A stretch of DNA of 61,224 nucleotides from Planctomycetota bacterium (GCA_022568135.1 JADFFQ010000017.1:1-61224); one strand, 5' to 3'. Positions 38,238 to 48,106 are shown, counted from the first letter of the stretch. Notes: generated by a model from the sequence alone, not told the origin. Program-made: numbers and translations.

Positions 38238-39554
38238 ATGTCCAGCACCGCATTCTCCAGCGCCGTCATGCCCGAGCGGCGGCCCGAGGCCGCACCAGGT
38301 TTGGACGCTCGCGTTGCGGCGATTGCGCAGAAGGTCCGGCGCGGGCAAAGGTTGTCCGTCCACGATGGCATGGTGCTGTACGAAACCCCCGATCTCTGGA
38401 CCGTCTGCTCGCTGGCTGACCGGGTTCGCAGGCGCATGCACGGCGATGTGGCGTACTACAACATCAACCGCCACATCAACTACTCCAACATCTGCGCGCT
38501 GTCGTGCACGTTCTGCTCGTTCTACCGCAAGAAGGATCAGGGCGGCGCGTACGAGTACTCGATCGAACAGATCCGCCAGGAGGCGGCCCAGGCGGCGCAA
38601 GCGGGAGCCACCGAGATTCACATCGTCGGGGGGCTGCACCCCCGGCTACCGTTGGACTATTACACCGGCATGCTCCAGGCGATCCGCGAGGCCGCCCCGA
38701 AGCTGCACATCAAAGCCTTCACAGCGGTAGAGATCGTGCACCTGGCCCGGATCTCCAAGCGCGGCCCGCAGAAATACCAAGGCATCAAGGCCGTGCTGCG
38801 CGATTTGATTCAGGCGGGGTTGGGATCGCTTCCGGGCGGCGGGGCGGAAGTATTTGACGATCGCGTTCACGATGAAGCGTTCAAGGGCAAGATTCGAGCC
38901 GGCACCTGGCTCGACGTGCACCGCGCCGCCCACGAGCTCGGCTTGAACTCCAACGCCACGATGCTCTACGGACACGTCGAATGCCGCCGTGACCGCATCA
39001 CACACATGAACATCCTTCGCCTCCAACAGGATCGCACACTGCGAGACTGGGCCAACAGTCAGAGCATCGAGCTCCAGGAAGATGATGCGGTCGTGCTGTA
39101 CGGGCCCGATGAGATGTACTCGAAACATCGCCTTCCCACGCCCGGCGCTTCCGCGGGCGGATCGGGCTATTTCCAGACGATCATTCCGCTGCCGTTCATT
39201 CCCGATGACAGTGCGCTAGAGCGTCTGCCGGGCCCGACCGGCCTGGAGAACCTGCGGACGCTGGCGATCGCCAGGCTGATGCTCGACAACTTCCCGCATT
39301 GTAAAGCGTTCTGGATTATGCAGACGCTCCAGATGGCGCAGCTCATGCTCCAGAGTGGAGCGGACGACATCGACGGCACGGTGGTGTGGTACGACATCAC
39401 GAAGGTTGGCGGGGCGACAACGCATCAGGAAGCCACCGCGTGGGACCTGCAGCGGGCCATCCGCGAAGCCGGTTTCCGCCCCATCGAGCGCGACACTCTC
39501 TACCGCCCGATCGAGCGCAGCGGCCGTGGTTGGCGCGTCATCGAAACCGTTTAG
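38238..39554 (+). CDS. mqnE: Aminodeoxyfutalosine synthase
   Basis: 438 aa radical SAM enzyme of the futalosine route to menaquinone. The cluster motif is C86-x3-C90-x2-C93 (CALSCTFC), preceded by YNINRHINYSNI. MqnE-specific segments are GLHPRLPLDYY, SLPGGGAEVFDDRVH and LNSNATMLYGHVE. It condenses the chorismate-derived enol ether with the adenosyl radical. ATG 38268 is an alternative start. Menaquinone would be the electron acceptor for the complex I encoded upstream. A perfect hairpin lies 50 bp downstream. Confidence 0.9.
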   Translation: MSSTAFSSAVMPERRPEAAPGLDARVAAIAQKVRRGQRLSVHDGMVLYETPDLWTVCSLADRVRRRMHGDVAYYNINRHINYSNICALSCTFCSFYRKKDQGGAYEYSIEQIRQEAAQAAQAGATEIHIVGGLHPRLPLDYYTGMLQAIREAAPKLHIKAFTAVEIVHLARISKRGPQKYQGIKAVLRDLIQAGLGSLPGGGAEVFDDRVHDEAFKGKIRAGTWLDVHRAAHELGLNSNATMLYGHVECRRDRITHMNILRLQQDRTLRDWANSQSIELQEDDAVVLYGPDEMYSKHRLPTPGASAGGSGYFQTIIPLPFIPDDSALERLPGPTGLENLRTLAIARLMLDNFPHCKAFWIMQTLQMAQLMLQSGADDIDGTVVWYDITKVGGATTHQEATAWDLQRAIREAGFRPIERDTLYRPIERSGRGWRVIETV

Positions 39555-39602
39555 CGGGCGCCCTTGCCCCGCCGCGTCCTCTTGCACTTTCGGTGCTGAA
39601 TC

Positions 39603-39622
39603 CCCCGCATATGCATGCGGGG
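39603..39622 (+). terminator. Palindromic hairpin after mqnE
   Basis: The stem CCCCGCAT-ATGC-ATGCGGGG is perfect over 8 bp with no T-run after it. It lies between the convergent mqnE and murJ genes. Confidence 0.45.
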
Positions 39623-39634
39623 CTGTGATGTGTT

Positions 39635-41227
39635 TCACTCTCGCCTGCCCAACGCCCAGCGGAGCTCCGGCATGCGCAAGGCGGCCGCGGCCGAGCAAAC
39701 CACCAGCGCTCCCAAGACGACCACTGCGAGCAACTTCATGAGCGAGCCAAACCAGCTGAGCATTTCCGGAAGACCGGCTGAGATGATCCCCACAATGAGG
39801 ACCATCACCGCCGTGATCATCAGCGACTTGGTCCAACTGGATACAACTTCAGCATCCAGAATGTCTCCGGCGTGCCGACGGACAACCATGAGCAACGCAA
39901 TCGCTTGAATCGTCGCGCAGACGGCGGTGGACCAGGCCAACCCGGCCTCGCGCAGCGGCGTCCAGATCAACGTGCAGTTGAGCGCCAGATTCAATGCGAC
40001 CATCGACACTGCGATCTTCACCGGCGTCTTGGCGTCACCCTTGGCATAAAACGCCCGCGTCAGCACGTGGATCATCGAGTACGCCCACACCGCAGACGCA
40101 TACCCCAGCACGACGAAGGCCACGCGTTGAGCGTCATCAGATGAAAACGCCCGGCCTTGGTAGATCACCGTCGCCAGCGGCCGGGCAATGAGCATCAATC
40201 CAGCACTGGCCGGCAGCCCGACGAACACGACCAATCGCAGTCCGCGTCGCAGGATGCCGGCAAAGGCTTCATCGTCATCGGTCAGCCGGGCCAGGGCGGG
40301 AAAGATCGCTGTGGCGATCGCGATACCGAACACGCCCAGTGGAAACTGATACAAGCGCTGGGCGAAGCTCACCGCGGACAGCGCGCCTTCTTTGAGCGGG
40401 TAGTCTACGCCGAAGATGGTCGCGCCGATCATGGACGGATAGCTGGCAATCAGGCTGTCGAAGAAGGTGTTGAGCTGAAGGACCCCCAAGCCGAGGATCA
40501 TCGGCCCGGCCTGGCGCAGCACACGGCGCATCGGTCCACGAGCGGCGGCGAAGTCGCGCGCGCACCATCGGCGATCGCGCAATGCCCACACGAACCAGGC
40601 AACTTGAAGCAACCCGGCAAGGATCACCGCGCCAGCCACGGCGCTGATGTGAGTGGTTCGATCCTCCGCGCCGAGCAACGGCAACATGCCGACAGCAGCG
40701 GTGATCAGACACATGTTCAGCACGATCGGCGCCGCTGCGGTCGGCCCGAACCGCCCGTGGACTTGAAGCATCGCCCCCAGAATCGCCACGACACACACCA
40801 TTGGCATGTACGGCAGCATGATCATCATCAGCCGAACGCCGAGATGCTGGTGATCCGCGTGATGCGAGATAAGGTAGAGCGCAGCCTCACCCAACACCGT
40901 GATCCCGCCGAGCACCACCACCAGCAGCGCGATGGTCAGCGAGGCGAGGCGCTTTGCGGTGGCGGGATCGTCTTTCTCGAGCTGCGCATAGGCTGGCAGG
41001 AACGCCGCCGCCAGAGCGCCTTCGCCGAACAGCCGGCGAAACAGATTGGGAATGATGAACGCGAAGAAGAAGGTGTCCATGACCCCGGCCGCGCCGAAGA
41101 TGCGGCTCAGCGCCGCATCGCGCGCAAGCCCGGTGACCCGGCTGGCAATGGTCAGCAGCGAAAATGTTCGGGAGTGACGTTCGAAATGCTCGGCCATGTC
41201 CAGCAACTTATCGACCCGCCGAATCAT
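39635..41227 (-). CDS. murJ: Lipid II flippase MurJ
   Basis: 530 aa MOP-superfamily membrane protein with about 14 hydrophobic segments. Signatures are the opening SRVTGLARDAALSRIFGAAGVMDTFFFAFIIPNLFRRLFGEGA and later GVFGIAIATAIFPALARL and ARAFYAKGDAKTPVKIA. It flips lipid II across the inner membrane for peptidoglycan synthesis, consistent with planctomycetes having peptidoglycan. The start is the ATG at 41227. Repeats of the CACCACAGAGG type lie just upstream. Confidence 0.92.
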   Translation of the reverse strand: MIRRVDKLLDMAEHFERHSRTFSLLTIASRVTGLARDAALSRIFGAAGVMDTFFFAFIIPNLFRRLFGEGALAAAFLPAYAQLEKDDPATAKRLASLTIALLVVVLGGITVLGEAALYLISHHADHQHLGVRLMMIMLPYMPMVCVVAILGAMLQVHGRFGPTAAAPIVLNMCLITAAVGMLPLLGAEDRTTHISAVAGAVILAGLLQVAWFVWALRDRRWCARDFAAARGPMRRVLRQAGPMILGLGVLQLNTFFDSLIASYPSMIGATIFGVDYPLKEGALSAVSFAQRLYQFPLGVFGIAIATAIFPALARLTDDDEAFAGILRRGLRLVVFVGLPASAGLMLIARPLATVIYQGRAFSSDDAQRVAFVVLGYASAVWAYSMIHVLTRAFYAKGDAKTPVKIAVSMVALNLALNCTLIWTPLREAGLAWSTAVCATIQAIALLMVVRRHAGDILDAEVVSSWTKSLMITAVMVLIVGIISAGLPEMLSWFGSLMKLLAVVVLGALVVCSAAAALRMPELRWALGRRE

Positions 41228-41262
41228 TCATCACCACAGAGCCACAGAGGACACAGAGGGGA
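41222..41262 (+). repeat. CACCACAGAGG-type repeat, left arm
   Basis: This copy, around CACCACAGAGCCACAGAGGA, faces an inverted copy at 41350-41393, with a third copy at 44507-44544. It overlaps the murJ start by a few bases. Confidence 0.5.
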
Positions 41263-41349
41263 AAGAGGTATAACGGCACCAAGGCGCCATGGAATCGAGG
41301 CGTCGGCGTGCAAAGACCTCAGAAGTGTTCGCTGCTGGCTGCTCACCAA

Positions 41350-41393
41350 TCACTTCTTTCTCGGTGTTCTCAGTGCCTCTGTGGTGAATGATG
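41350..41393 (-). repeat. CACCACAGAGG-type repeat, right arm (inverted)
   Basis: The reverse complement reads ATTCACCACAGAGGCACTGA and continues in the same style as the left arm. About 90 bp separates the arms. Strings of this type recur in many environmental genomes and look like remnants of small mobile repeats. Confidence 0.5.
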
Positions 41394-41407
41394 CGGGCTT
41401 GCTCGCC

Positions 41408-42577
41408 TTAGGAGCTTGTCTCCCGGCGGCTGACGGCCTCCGGCTGGTGGGGGAATCGCACGAACGGCGTGCCGCACTCGCCGCAGCGACCCAGCCCACG
41501 CTCAAGAGGCGTGCCCCGAAGGTCGTGATTGCAGCAGCGGCACTGCACGTGCTGCCGGTCGTGCAGTTGCGCCTGCCGGAAGCGATACAGGCGCACAGCG
41601 ACCCCAAGGATGAGCGCAATGCCTGCGAGATCCAGCGCCACCTGCATATCCGGCGTGAGCCTCTGCCACAGATGCAGGAGTTGCCCGGCAACAGTCAGCC
41701 GGTCGGACAGGCCGAGCACAATCCCGTAAATGAAGACGGCCACAAAGAAGAGACCGATCGCGGTCAGGGCGGCCGATGGGGCGCCGCGTAGCGCGGCCGT
41801 CAGCGGCAGGTCCATCGGTTCGCGCCATTGTCCGCGATGAATTCGTGCATGACAGCTGGGACATCGCCCGCGTCCGAACTCATCGAACGCAACGTCGCAG
41901 CAGGAGCCGCCACACTCAAAGCATGGCTGCATTCCTTTGAGAGCGAAAGCCTGCCGGCGATACATCGCCGCCAGGGTCAGGTGCGTCGCCGCCACGGCTC
42001 CAAGGACTCCGGCCACGATCAATGTCGCCAGCACACTGTAATACGGGAAACCGAAGGCCCAACGCAAGAGCATCCACATGACAACTGCCATCACGACCGC
42101 GCCGATGCCGGCTGCTGCAAGTGCGACGATCCAGGTTCTCAGACGAACGAACTGGTCGCCCAGGACATACGCCCCAAATGCCAGGCGAGCGCGGTTGGCC
42201 GGTCCGCCGATCGGCCCCAGCGCCCAGATCCACACCACCGCAAGCAGGACGCCGAGTCCGCTGGCGAATATGTCCAGCCAGGAAAATGTCCGTTGCAGGA
42301 TCGGCAGCGCCTGGGTGACCTCGTCGAGCGCTGCCCATGCCAGAGCAACGAAGCAGACCATCCACGCCGCGCCGAGCCAGCGGGTCCGCCACAACAACAG
42401 GGCAAACCCGCCGAACGCCAGCATGTGGAGGATCTTGTCCGGCGCCGGCTGTGCTTCGGTACCCAGTTCCAAGCTCGGCCAGTGGGTGGCGAGGGTGAGC
42501 GCCAACGCATAGACCACAAACACCAGCCGCCAGGGTTTGGCCACACGTCGCATCCACTTCTTGGTTTGGGGCGTCAT
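41408..42577 (-). CDS. VanZ-family membrane protein with zinc-ribbon C-terminus
   Basis: 389 aa. The first 130 residues are VanZ-like (THWPSLELGT, PAPDKILHMLAFGGFALLL, DEVTQALPILQRTFSWLDI) with about four membrane segments. More membrane segments follow, with a central cysteine cluster (CFECGGSCC, CPSCHARI) and a C-terminal zinc ribbon (CRCCNHDLRGTP, CGECGTPF). The ATG at 42577 overlaps the parA stop by 4 bp, so it is translated together with parA. Fusion of VanZ with planctomycete-type zinc ribbons is unusual. The function is unknown. Confidence 0.75.
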   Translation of the reverse strand: MTPQTKKWMRRVAKPWRLVFVVYALALTLATHWPSLELGTEAQPAPDKILHMLAFGGFALLLWRTRWLGAAWMVCFVALAWAALDEVTQALPILQRTFSWLDIFASGLGVLLAVVWIWALGPIGGPANRARLAFGAYVLGDQFVRLRTWIVALAAAGIGAVVMAVVMWMLLRWAFGFPYYSVLATLIVAGVLGAVAATHLTLAAMYRRQAFALKGMQPCFECGGSCCDVAFDEFGRGRCPSCHARIHRGQWREPMDLPLTAALRGAPSAALTAIGLFFVAVFIYGIVLGLSDRLTVAGQLLHLWQRLTPDMQVALDLAGIALILGVAVRLYRFRQAQLHDRQHVQCRCCNHDLRGTPLERGLGRCGECGTPFVRFPHQPEAVSRRETSS

Positions 42578-43563
42578 CCCGGTGGGCCGGGGTCGGCTTC
42601 GACGCCGGCCGGGGCGTCGCTCGTCACGCCGGAAACGGCCGGCATCGCCGATCGTGCCTCGGACACGGTCACGATTTCCGGCGGCGACTGGGGCACTGAC
42701 GCTAGCTGGGAGATGTCGCTGCGCCGTGCGGTTTGGGCATCCCAATCCGCGAGAAGAAGCTCCGACAGGATGCGGTAGTCGTTGGCGCCGGCACACCACG
42801 GCGCGTAGTCGAAGATCGTCTTGCCGAAACTGGGGGCTTCCGCAAGCTTGATGTTGCGCCGAATCGCCGGCCGAAGCACGCGACAGTTCCGCCACGGCAC
42901 GTTCTGCCGCCGGGCCTGCAAGAAGAACGCGTCCAGGTCTGCGACGACCTCCTTAGCCAGGGTGGTCTGGCCTTCGTGCATGCACAGGATGATCCCCGTC
43001 ACACGCAGGTCGGGATTCACGCTTCGGCACACCAGACCGACGGTGTCCAGGAGTCTTCCCACACCTTGTAACGCGAGAAAGTGGGCCTGCATCGGCACGA
43101 ACACCTCCCCGACCAGCGACAAGGCATTGAGCGTGAGCAATCCCAGACTGGGCGGACAGTCCACGAAGACGAAGTCATACGATTCCGCGACGGTGGCAAA
43201 CTTGCGGCGGAGGATTCGCTGCCGATCAGGATGGCCGGCCAGCTCGGTCGCTGCGGCCGCGAGATCAACCTCAGCGGGAACCACATCGAGGTTTGGGCGG
43301 ACATTGATCAAGCAGTGCTCCGCCTCGCAGGCCGGGTCGATCAGGAGGTCATAGACCGTGTGGTCCGTCCCCGTGATGTCGATTCCCAGATGCAGCGTCA
43401 GGTGAGCCTGGGGGTCCAAGTCGATCAGACAGATTCGCCGCCCGGCTTCGGCCAGCGCTGCGGCGAGGTTGACCGCTGTGGTGGTCTTGCCCACGCCCCC
43501 CTTCTGGTTCATCAGCGCGATGGTGCGAACACGATGGCCGGCGGCGCTTGGGGGGCTCGACAT
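42574..43563 (-). CDS. parA: ParA/Soj-family ATPase
   Basis: 329 aa deviant-Walker ATPase: ALMNQKGGVGKTTTAVNLAAALA, DLDPQAHLTLHLG and FVDCPPSLGLLTLNAL. The tail after about residue 275 is a long Pro/Ala/Ser-rich extension. ParA proteins move ParB-parS complexes or other cargo over the nucleoid. A parB lies 17 kb away near a parS, so this may be its unlinked partner or a separate ParA. The ATG at 43563 is chosen; a TTG at 43626 would add 21 residues. Confidence 0.85.
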   Translation of the reverse strand: MSSPPSAAGHRVRTIALMNQKGGVGKTTTAVNLAAALAEAGRRICLIDLDPQAHLTLHLGIDITGTDHTVYDLLIDPACEAEHCLINVRPNLDVVPAEVDLAAAATELAGHPDRQRILRRKFATVAESYDFVFVDCPPSLGLLTLNALSLVGEVFVPMQAHFLALQGVGRLLDTVGLVCRSVNPDLRVTGIILCMHEGQTTLAKEVVADLDAFFLQARRQNVPWRNCRVLRPAIRRNIKLAEAPSFGKTIFDYAPWCAGANDYRILSELLLADWDAQTARRSDISQLASVPQSPPEIVTVSEARSAMPAVSGVTSDAPAGVEADPGPPG

Positions 43564-43670
43564 ACCGGTGAGTATATCGTCCCAACCATCCGTCTCCGGC
43601 CATATCGTGACGGTTGAGACATCCAAACCTCAGGTCCCTAGCCTTCCTGCGGCAAGCCTGAAGCCTTCCG

Positions 43671-44411
43671 ATGCCCACCATCACCGACAACGCGATCTGC
43701 ATTCGCCGATGGGACTACTCTGAGACCTCGCAGACCGTAAGCTTGTTTGCGCGCCGCCACGGCATCATTCGCGGACTTCTCAAAGGCGCCAAGCGCGCCA
43801 AGGGCAGGTTTGGCGGCGGCATCGACCTGCTGACCTATGGTGAGATCGTTGCGATCGTCCGCCCGGACAGTGATCTCGCCACGGTGACCCACTGGCACCT
43901 TCTGGAGATCTACCGGGCGCTGCACCAGCACCTTGCGGCCAACCGAGCCGGGCTGTACATGGCCGACTTGGTCCACCACATGCTCCGCGAGCACGATCCG
44001 CATCCCCGACTGTTCGATGCGCTGCGGTCCGCGCTCGCCCAGCTTGAGGACGTACCTCACGCTGCGGGGACGTTGCTGCGATTTCAATGGTCGCTGCTAT
44101 GCGAGACCGGCTATCGGCCACAACTGGATCGTGACGCTGCCTCCGGCAAGGCGCTGCCGTCAACTTCTGCGACGCTTGCGTTCTCGGCCACGGCCGGCGG
44201 CGTGGTCGCCGACACCGCCCCGGCCGATCGCTGGCGGGTGCGCCGTGAAACCATCGATCTCATCCGAGCGGTCGCGGCCGGCGACCCGACCGAGGAGTTT
44301 GACGATCAATACTTCGAGCGTGCCAATCGCCTGCTTGGCGCTTACATCAGGGAGCTGATTGGTGTTGAGCCGCCAACGATGAAGTGGATGTTGGGCGACC
44401 TTGAGCCGTGA
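43671..44411 (+). CDS. recO: DNA repair protein RecO
   Basis: 246 aa. The N-terminal OB fold has AICIRRWDYSETSQTVSLFARRHGIIRGLLKGAKR, and the helical domain contains LLRFQWSLLCETGYRPQLD. The C-terminal part lacks the four-cysteine zinc finger of many RecO proteins. It loads RecA on SSB-coated DNA with RecR. The gene is divergent from parA. Confidence 0.88.
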   Translation: MPTITDNAICIRRWDYSETSQTVSLFARRHGIIRGLLKGAKRAKGRFGGGIDLLTYGEIVAIVRPDSDLATVTHWHLLEIYRALHQHLAANRAGLYMADLVHHMLREHDPHPRLFDALRSALAQLEDVPHAAGTLLRFQWSLLCETGYRPQLDRDAASGKALPSTSATLAFSATAGGVVADTAPADRWRVRRETIDLIRAVAAGDPTEEFDDQYFERANRLLGAYIRELIGVEPPTMKWMLGDLEP

Positions 44412-44506
44412 GTCGAATCACTCCGGGGCAAGGCCATTCGCGTGTAAGTGTGTTGGCCCACCCGATCCCGAATGACGACGAGCAGCAACGGCCGACGCCA
44501 GATTAC

Positions 44507-44544
44507 TCACCACAGAGGCACTGAGAACGCAGAGAAAAGGAAGA
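44507..44544 (+). repeat. CACCACAGAGG-type repeat, third copy
   Basis: CTCACCACAGAGGCACTGAG and the following bases match the right arm at 41350-41393 (in reverse) closely. It lies just outside the restriction cassette. Confidence 0.5.
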
Positions 44545-44584
44545 AGAGGGTAACTACAGGGGGCAGAAAAGAGGGGGCAAGAAA

Positions 44585-44633
44585 GTGTCAGGATGAAATG
44601 TCCGAACCGTCGCGGTCTAGATACTCATCCTGA
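44585..44633 (+). repeat. 49-bp palindromic repeat, left copy
   Basis: The element begins GTGTCAGGATGA and ends ACTCATCCTGA, forming a long imperfect hairpin. The copy at 48171-48219 has the same length and matches at about 39 of 49 positions in direct orientation. Its shape resembles REP/BIME elements served by RAYT transposases. Confidence 0.65.
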
Positions 44634-44665
44634 CCTCTTGTCTCTCCCGGCCGGCCCAGCGTCAA

Positions 44666-44721
44666 CCTGTTACCCTGTTCAGGGTCTCATAGCGGTTGGT
44701 ATATAAAATGGGGGCAGATCA
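44666..44721 (+). repeat. 56-bp inverted repeat, left arm
   Basis: This arm begins CCTGTTACCCTGTTCAG and ends GGGGGCAGATCA. The reverse complement of 48107-48162 matches it at 50 of 56 positions. The pair encloses the restriction-modification gene. Confidence 0.75.
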
Positions 44722-44841
44722 GCTGAATAACGTGTTTCGAACGCAAAACAGATCACTGTTGCAAGACCCTCCAGGCGCGGAGCGTATGCGTACAATTCGC
44801 GTGCCTTTACTGGCCATCACAAACAGAGGATAAACCGCACT

Positions 44842-47800
44842 GTGGCGAAAGTCACCCCTGACACCGTCATCGCTTGTCCGGTGCTGATAACGGAGAAGGT
44901 CAGGCAATTCGACGAGCACCTAGAAACCTACACCAGCGGCGATTACAGCGAAGCCCAACTTCGGGTGGACTTCCTCAATCCGATGATCGAAGCGCTCGGA
45001 TGGGATGTGAATAACGACAACGGCTATGACGAGGCCTACCGCGATGTCGTCTACGAAGACGCCATCAAAGTCGGAGGCACGACCAAAGCCCCGGATTACG
45101 GGTTCTACATCGGCGGCCGTGCCGCCGGCGGAGGGCGCAAGTTCTTTATTGAGGCCAAGAAGCCCTCGGTCGCCATTCGCGTCGATCCCAAGTCTGCCTT
45201 TCAACTTCGCCGCTACGCATTCTCGGCCCAGTTGCCGCTTTCGATCCTGACGAACTTCAGGGAATTCATCGCCTATGACACGCGCTTCAAGCCCAGCCCC
45301 AAGGACGGCGCGACAGTCGCCGCCGTCCTGAGAATCCAGTACACCGAATACGCCCAACGCTGGCACGAGATCGCCTCGGTCTTCTCGCGAAATGCCATCC
45401 TTCGCGGGGCGTTCGACAAGTTCGCACAGGGCAAGCGCAAGAGAGGCATGGAGCCGCTCGGCGAATCCTTCCTCAAGGATATCGAAGGATGGCGCGATCT
45501 CCTTGCCCGTGAGATCGCATCGAGCAACCCCGGCATCACCGTCGATGATCTCAACTTCGCCGTTCAGCGCACCATCGACCGCATCCTCTTCCTGCGCATC
45601 TGCGAAGATCGCGGCATCGAGCAGCCTCACAACCTGATGCAACTGCTCAACGGCGACAGTGTCTACGCTCGCCTCGGCCAAATCTTTCGGGGAGCCGATG
45701 ATCGATACAACTCCGGAATCTTTCACTTCCCAGCAGCCGGGAAGAAGCCAGATCCCGACCGGGCTGAGCCGCCCGATGATCTCACGCTCGATCTCAAGAT
45801 CGATGACGACCCGCTCAAACAGATCATCCGTGGCCTATACGACATGCCGGGGCTGTTCACGTCGTACGCCTTCGCCGTCATCCCGCCGGAAATACTCGGT
45901 CACGTCTACGAACAGTTCCTCGGCAAGGTCATCCGCCTCACGGCCAATCACCGCGTCAAGATCGAAGAGAAGCCCGAGGTTCGCAAAGCCGGCGGCGTCT
46001 ATTACACGCCCGCCTACATCGTCGATTACATCGTCAAGAACACCGTCGGCAAACTTGTCGAAGGCAAGTCGCCCAAACAGGCACAGAAACTGCGCATCCT
46101 CGACCCCGCAAGTGGTTCCGGCTCCTTCCTGATCGGCGCGTACCAGTCCCTTCTCGATTGGCACCTGCGCTGGTATCTTGACAACGACTCGGAGAAGCAT
46201 TGCAAGGGCAGGAACCCCGCCCTGATGCGCATTCATTCGCCATCGCTCGATGGGGAGCGCGATGCGCCCAGGACCAAGAGCAACGGCCGTTACGACTACC
46301 GCCTCACGACCGCCAAACGCAAAGACATCCTGCTCAACTCCATTTACGGCGTGGACATCGACCCGCAGGCCGTCGAGGTCACGAAACTCTCACTGTTGCT
46401 CAAAGTTCTTGAAGGCGAATCGCAGGAATCCATCGCCGCCCAGATGAAGTTTCTCCATCAGCGTGCACTGCCCGACCTCGGCCGTAACATCAAGTGCGGC
46501 AACTCACTAATCGGCGATGATTTCGATGACAGCCAACTCTCCGAAGAGGAGCGAAAGAAGATCAACAGGTTCAACTGGGAGACAGCGTTTCCCCAGATAT
46601 TCAAGAGCGGTGGGTTTGATGTGGTGATTGGGAATCCGCCCTATGTTCGGATTCAAACTACCGTCGGCAGCGAGACTGCGTATTTTGCTCAGCGTTATGA
46701 GACTGCGATTGGGAATTTTGACATCTACTGCCTATTCGTTGAGCGCGCACTGAGTCTACTTAAGAGGCGAGGTGCATTTGGGTACATCATTCCCCACCGG
46801 TGCTTCAAGACAGAGTACGGCCAAGGTTTGCGATCGATTCTGTCAACAAACGCCGTCCCTTCGCACATTGTGGATTTCGACGGGTTCATGGTCTTTGACA
46901 ACACCAGCATCAACACGTGCATTCTGATCATCGCCCGTGACTCCTGTGACGCACCCGACTACGTACGCGTAATATCGCCAGCAACAGCCGTCGCAGACGT
47001 GAAGGCGTCGCTCGAATCCGGAACAAACGGAGTGCTGGACCGAGGCCCGATCGAAACCAGATTGCTTTCATCTGCCCCGTGGGTGTTCGTCCGACCAAAA
47101 GAAACCGCGCTTTGGGATCGCCTCGCGAGCGTTCCGCACACGCTGGCGGACTTTTCGGAAGAGATTTTTCAAGGCCTAAAGACGGGGGCAGATTCTGTGT
47201 TTGTTGGCGAATTCACACGCCGGACAAAAGCGTTGACGCGTTTTCGTTGCCGAGTCGACTGCAAGCAGTACGAGCTTGAAAGCGATATCGTGTTTCCGCT
47301 TGCGAAAGGCGGACAAATGCAGCGATATGATCTTCAGCCGGCAATACGTTGCATCATTTTCCCGTATAGGGATGGGTCGCTCCTGAAGTGGAACGAGCTT
47401 CAGAAACTCTATCCTCGCATCGCGCAGTATCTGAAGCGGCATCGACAAATACTTGAATCACGAGATCGAGGACGGATGAAGGGGCCCATGTGGCATGGGT
47501 ATAGTCGGAATCAGGCGTTGACGTCCGTCAAAGCGGCCAAGATTCTCGTTCCAGACTACTACGCTCGCGCGTCCTACTGCTTCGATTCCGCTGGAGAAGT
47601 GATGTTTTGCGGCGGCGGAGCGGGGGGATATGGAATCATACCGAAACGCAATGTCAACCCGCATTACTTGCTGGGCTGCGTGAACTCCAACCTAGTTGAT
47701 TGGTATCTTCAAAAGATAAGCATGCGCGCCTATCAAACAGCGTTCATGTACACGAAAAAGTATCTGGTGAGGCTCCCCATCCGAACCATCGACTTCTCGA

Positions 47801-48009
47801 ACAAATCCGACAAAGCCGCGCACGATCGCGTGGTGAAACTCGTGGATCGGATGGTTGACCTGCACAAGAAACTGGCGGCGGCGAAGTCGCCGCTCGACAA
47901 GGAACGCATCCCGCGCGACATCGAAGCCACTGATCGGCAGATCGACAAACTTGTGTACGACCTTTACGGTCTGACAGATGAGGAAATCTCGATCGTCGAG
48001 ACCGAGTAG
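44842..48009 (+). CDS. Type IIG restriction-modification enzyme (Eco57I-like)
   Basis: A 1055-aa single-chain enzyme. An N-terminal PD-(D/E)xK nuclease is suggested by APDYG (about D82) and FIEAKK (E104, K106). A helical linker leads to an adenine-specific methylase with GGVYYTPAYIVDYIV, motif I DPASGSGSFLIGA (about 421) and motif IV NPPY (598-601). A TaqI-like specificity domain with NVNPHYLLGCVNSNLVDWYL closes the protein. It would cut and methylate the same site without partner genes. The start is GTG at 44842 with AGAGGA upstream. The specificity half (from about 46600) is visibly more AT-rich than neighbours, and repeats bound the gene on both sides, so it was probably acquired. Confidence 0.88.
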   Translation: MAKVTPDTVIACPVLITEKVRQFDEHLETYTSGDYSEAQLRVDFLNPMIEALGWDVNNDNGYDEAYRDVVYEDAIKVGGTTKAPDYGFYIGGRAAGGGRKFFIEAKKPSVAIRVDPKSAFQLRRYAFSAQLPLSILTNFREFIAYDTRFKPSPKDGATVAAVLRIQYTEYAQRWHEIASVFSRNAILRGAFDKFAQGKRKRGMEPLGESFLKDIEGWRDLLAREIASSNPGITVDDLNFAVQRTIDRILFLRICEDRGIEQPHNLMQLLNGDSVYARLGQIFRGADDRYNSGIFHFPAAGKKPDPDRAEPPDDLTLDLKIDDDPLKQIIRGLYDMPGLFTSYAFAVIPPEILGHVYEQFLGKVIRLTANHRVKIEEKPEVRKAGGVYYTPAYIVDYIVKNTVGKLVEGKSPKQAQKLRILDPASGSGSFLIGAYQSLLDWHLRWYLDNDSEKHCKGRNPALMRIHSPSLDGERDAPRTKSNGRYDYRLTTAKRKDILLNSIYGVDIDPQAVEVTKLSLLLKVLEGESQESIAAQMKFLHQRALPDLGRNIKCGNSLIGDDFDDSQLSEEERKKINRFNWETAFPQIFKSGGFDVVIGNPPYVRIQTTVGSETAYFAQRYETAIGNFDIYCLFVERALSLLKRRGAFGYIIPHRCFKTEYGQGLRSILSTNAVPSHIVDFDGFMVFDNTSINTCILIIARDSCDAPDYVRVISPATAVADVKASLESGTNGVLDRGPIETRLLSSAPWVFVRPKETALWDRLASVPHTLADFSEEIFQGLKTGADSVFVGEFTRRTKALTRFRCRVDCKQYELESDIVFPLAKGGQMQRYDLQPAIRCIIFPYRDGSLLKWNELQKLYPRIAQYLKRHRQILESRDRGRMKGPMWHGYSRNQALTSVKAAKILVPDYYARASYCFDSAGEVMFCGGGAGGYGIIPKRNVNPHYLLGCVNSNLVDWYLQKISMRAYQTAFMYTKKYLVRLPIRTIDFSNKSDKAAHDRVVKLVDRMVDLHKKLAAAKSPLDKERIPRDIEATDRQIDKLVYDLYGLTDEEISIVETE

Positions 48010-48106
48010 TGGTGATCGACAACAGCCTGTTTCCCAATCCAGTCAAGTGTGGGCATTGCGAATCAGTACAACGCGATTGCTGCGCCGTAGCAGCGGGCAA
48101 TGCTCG

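Larger units (their letters stand above)
44412..44841. other. Repeat-rich gap at the left edge of the restriction cassette
   Basis: 430 bp without a gene. In order it holds a CACCACAGAGGCAC repeat (44507-44544), a 49-bp palindromic repeat (44585-44633), the left 56-bp inverted repeat (44666-44721), and a leader with AGAGGA before the GTG of the restriction gene. Confidence 0.6.
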
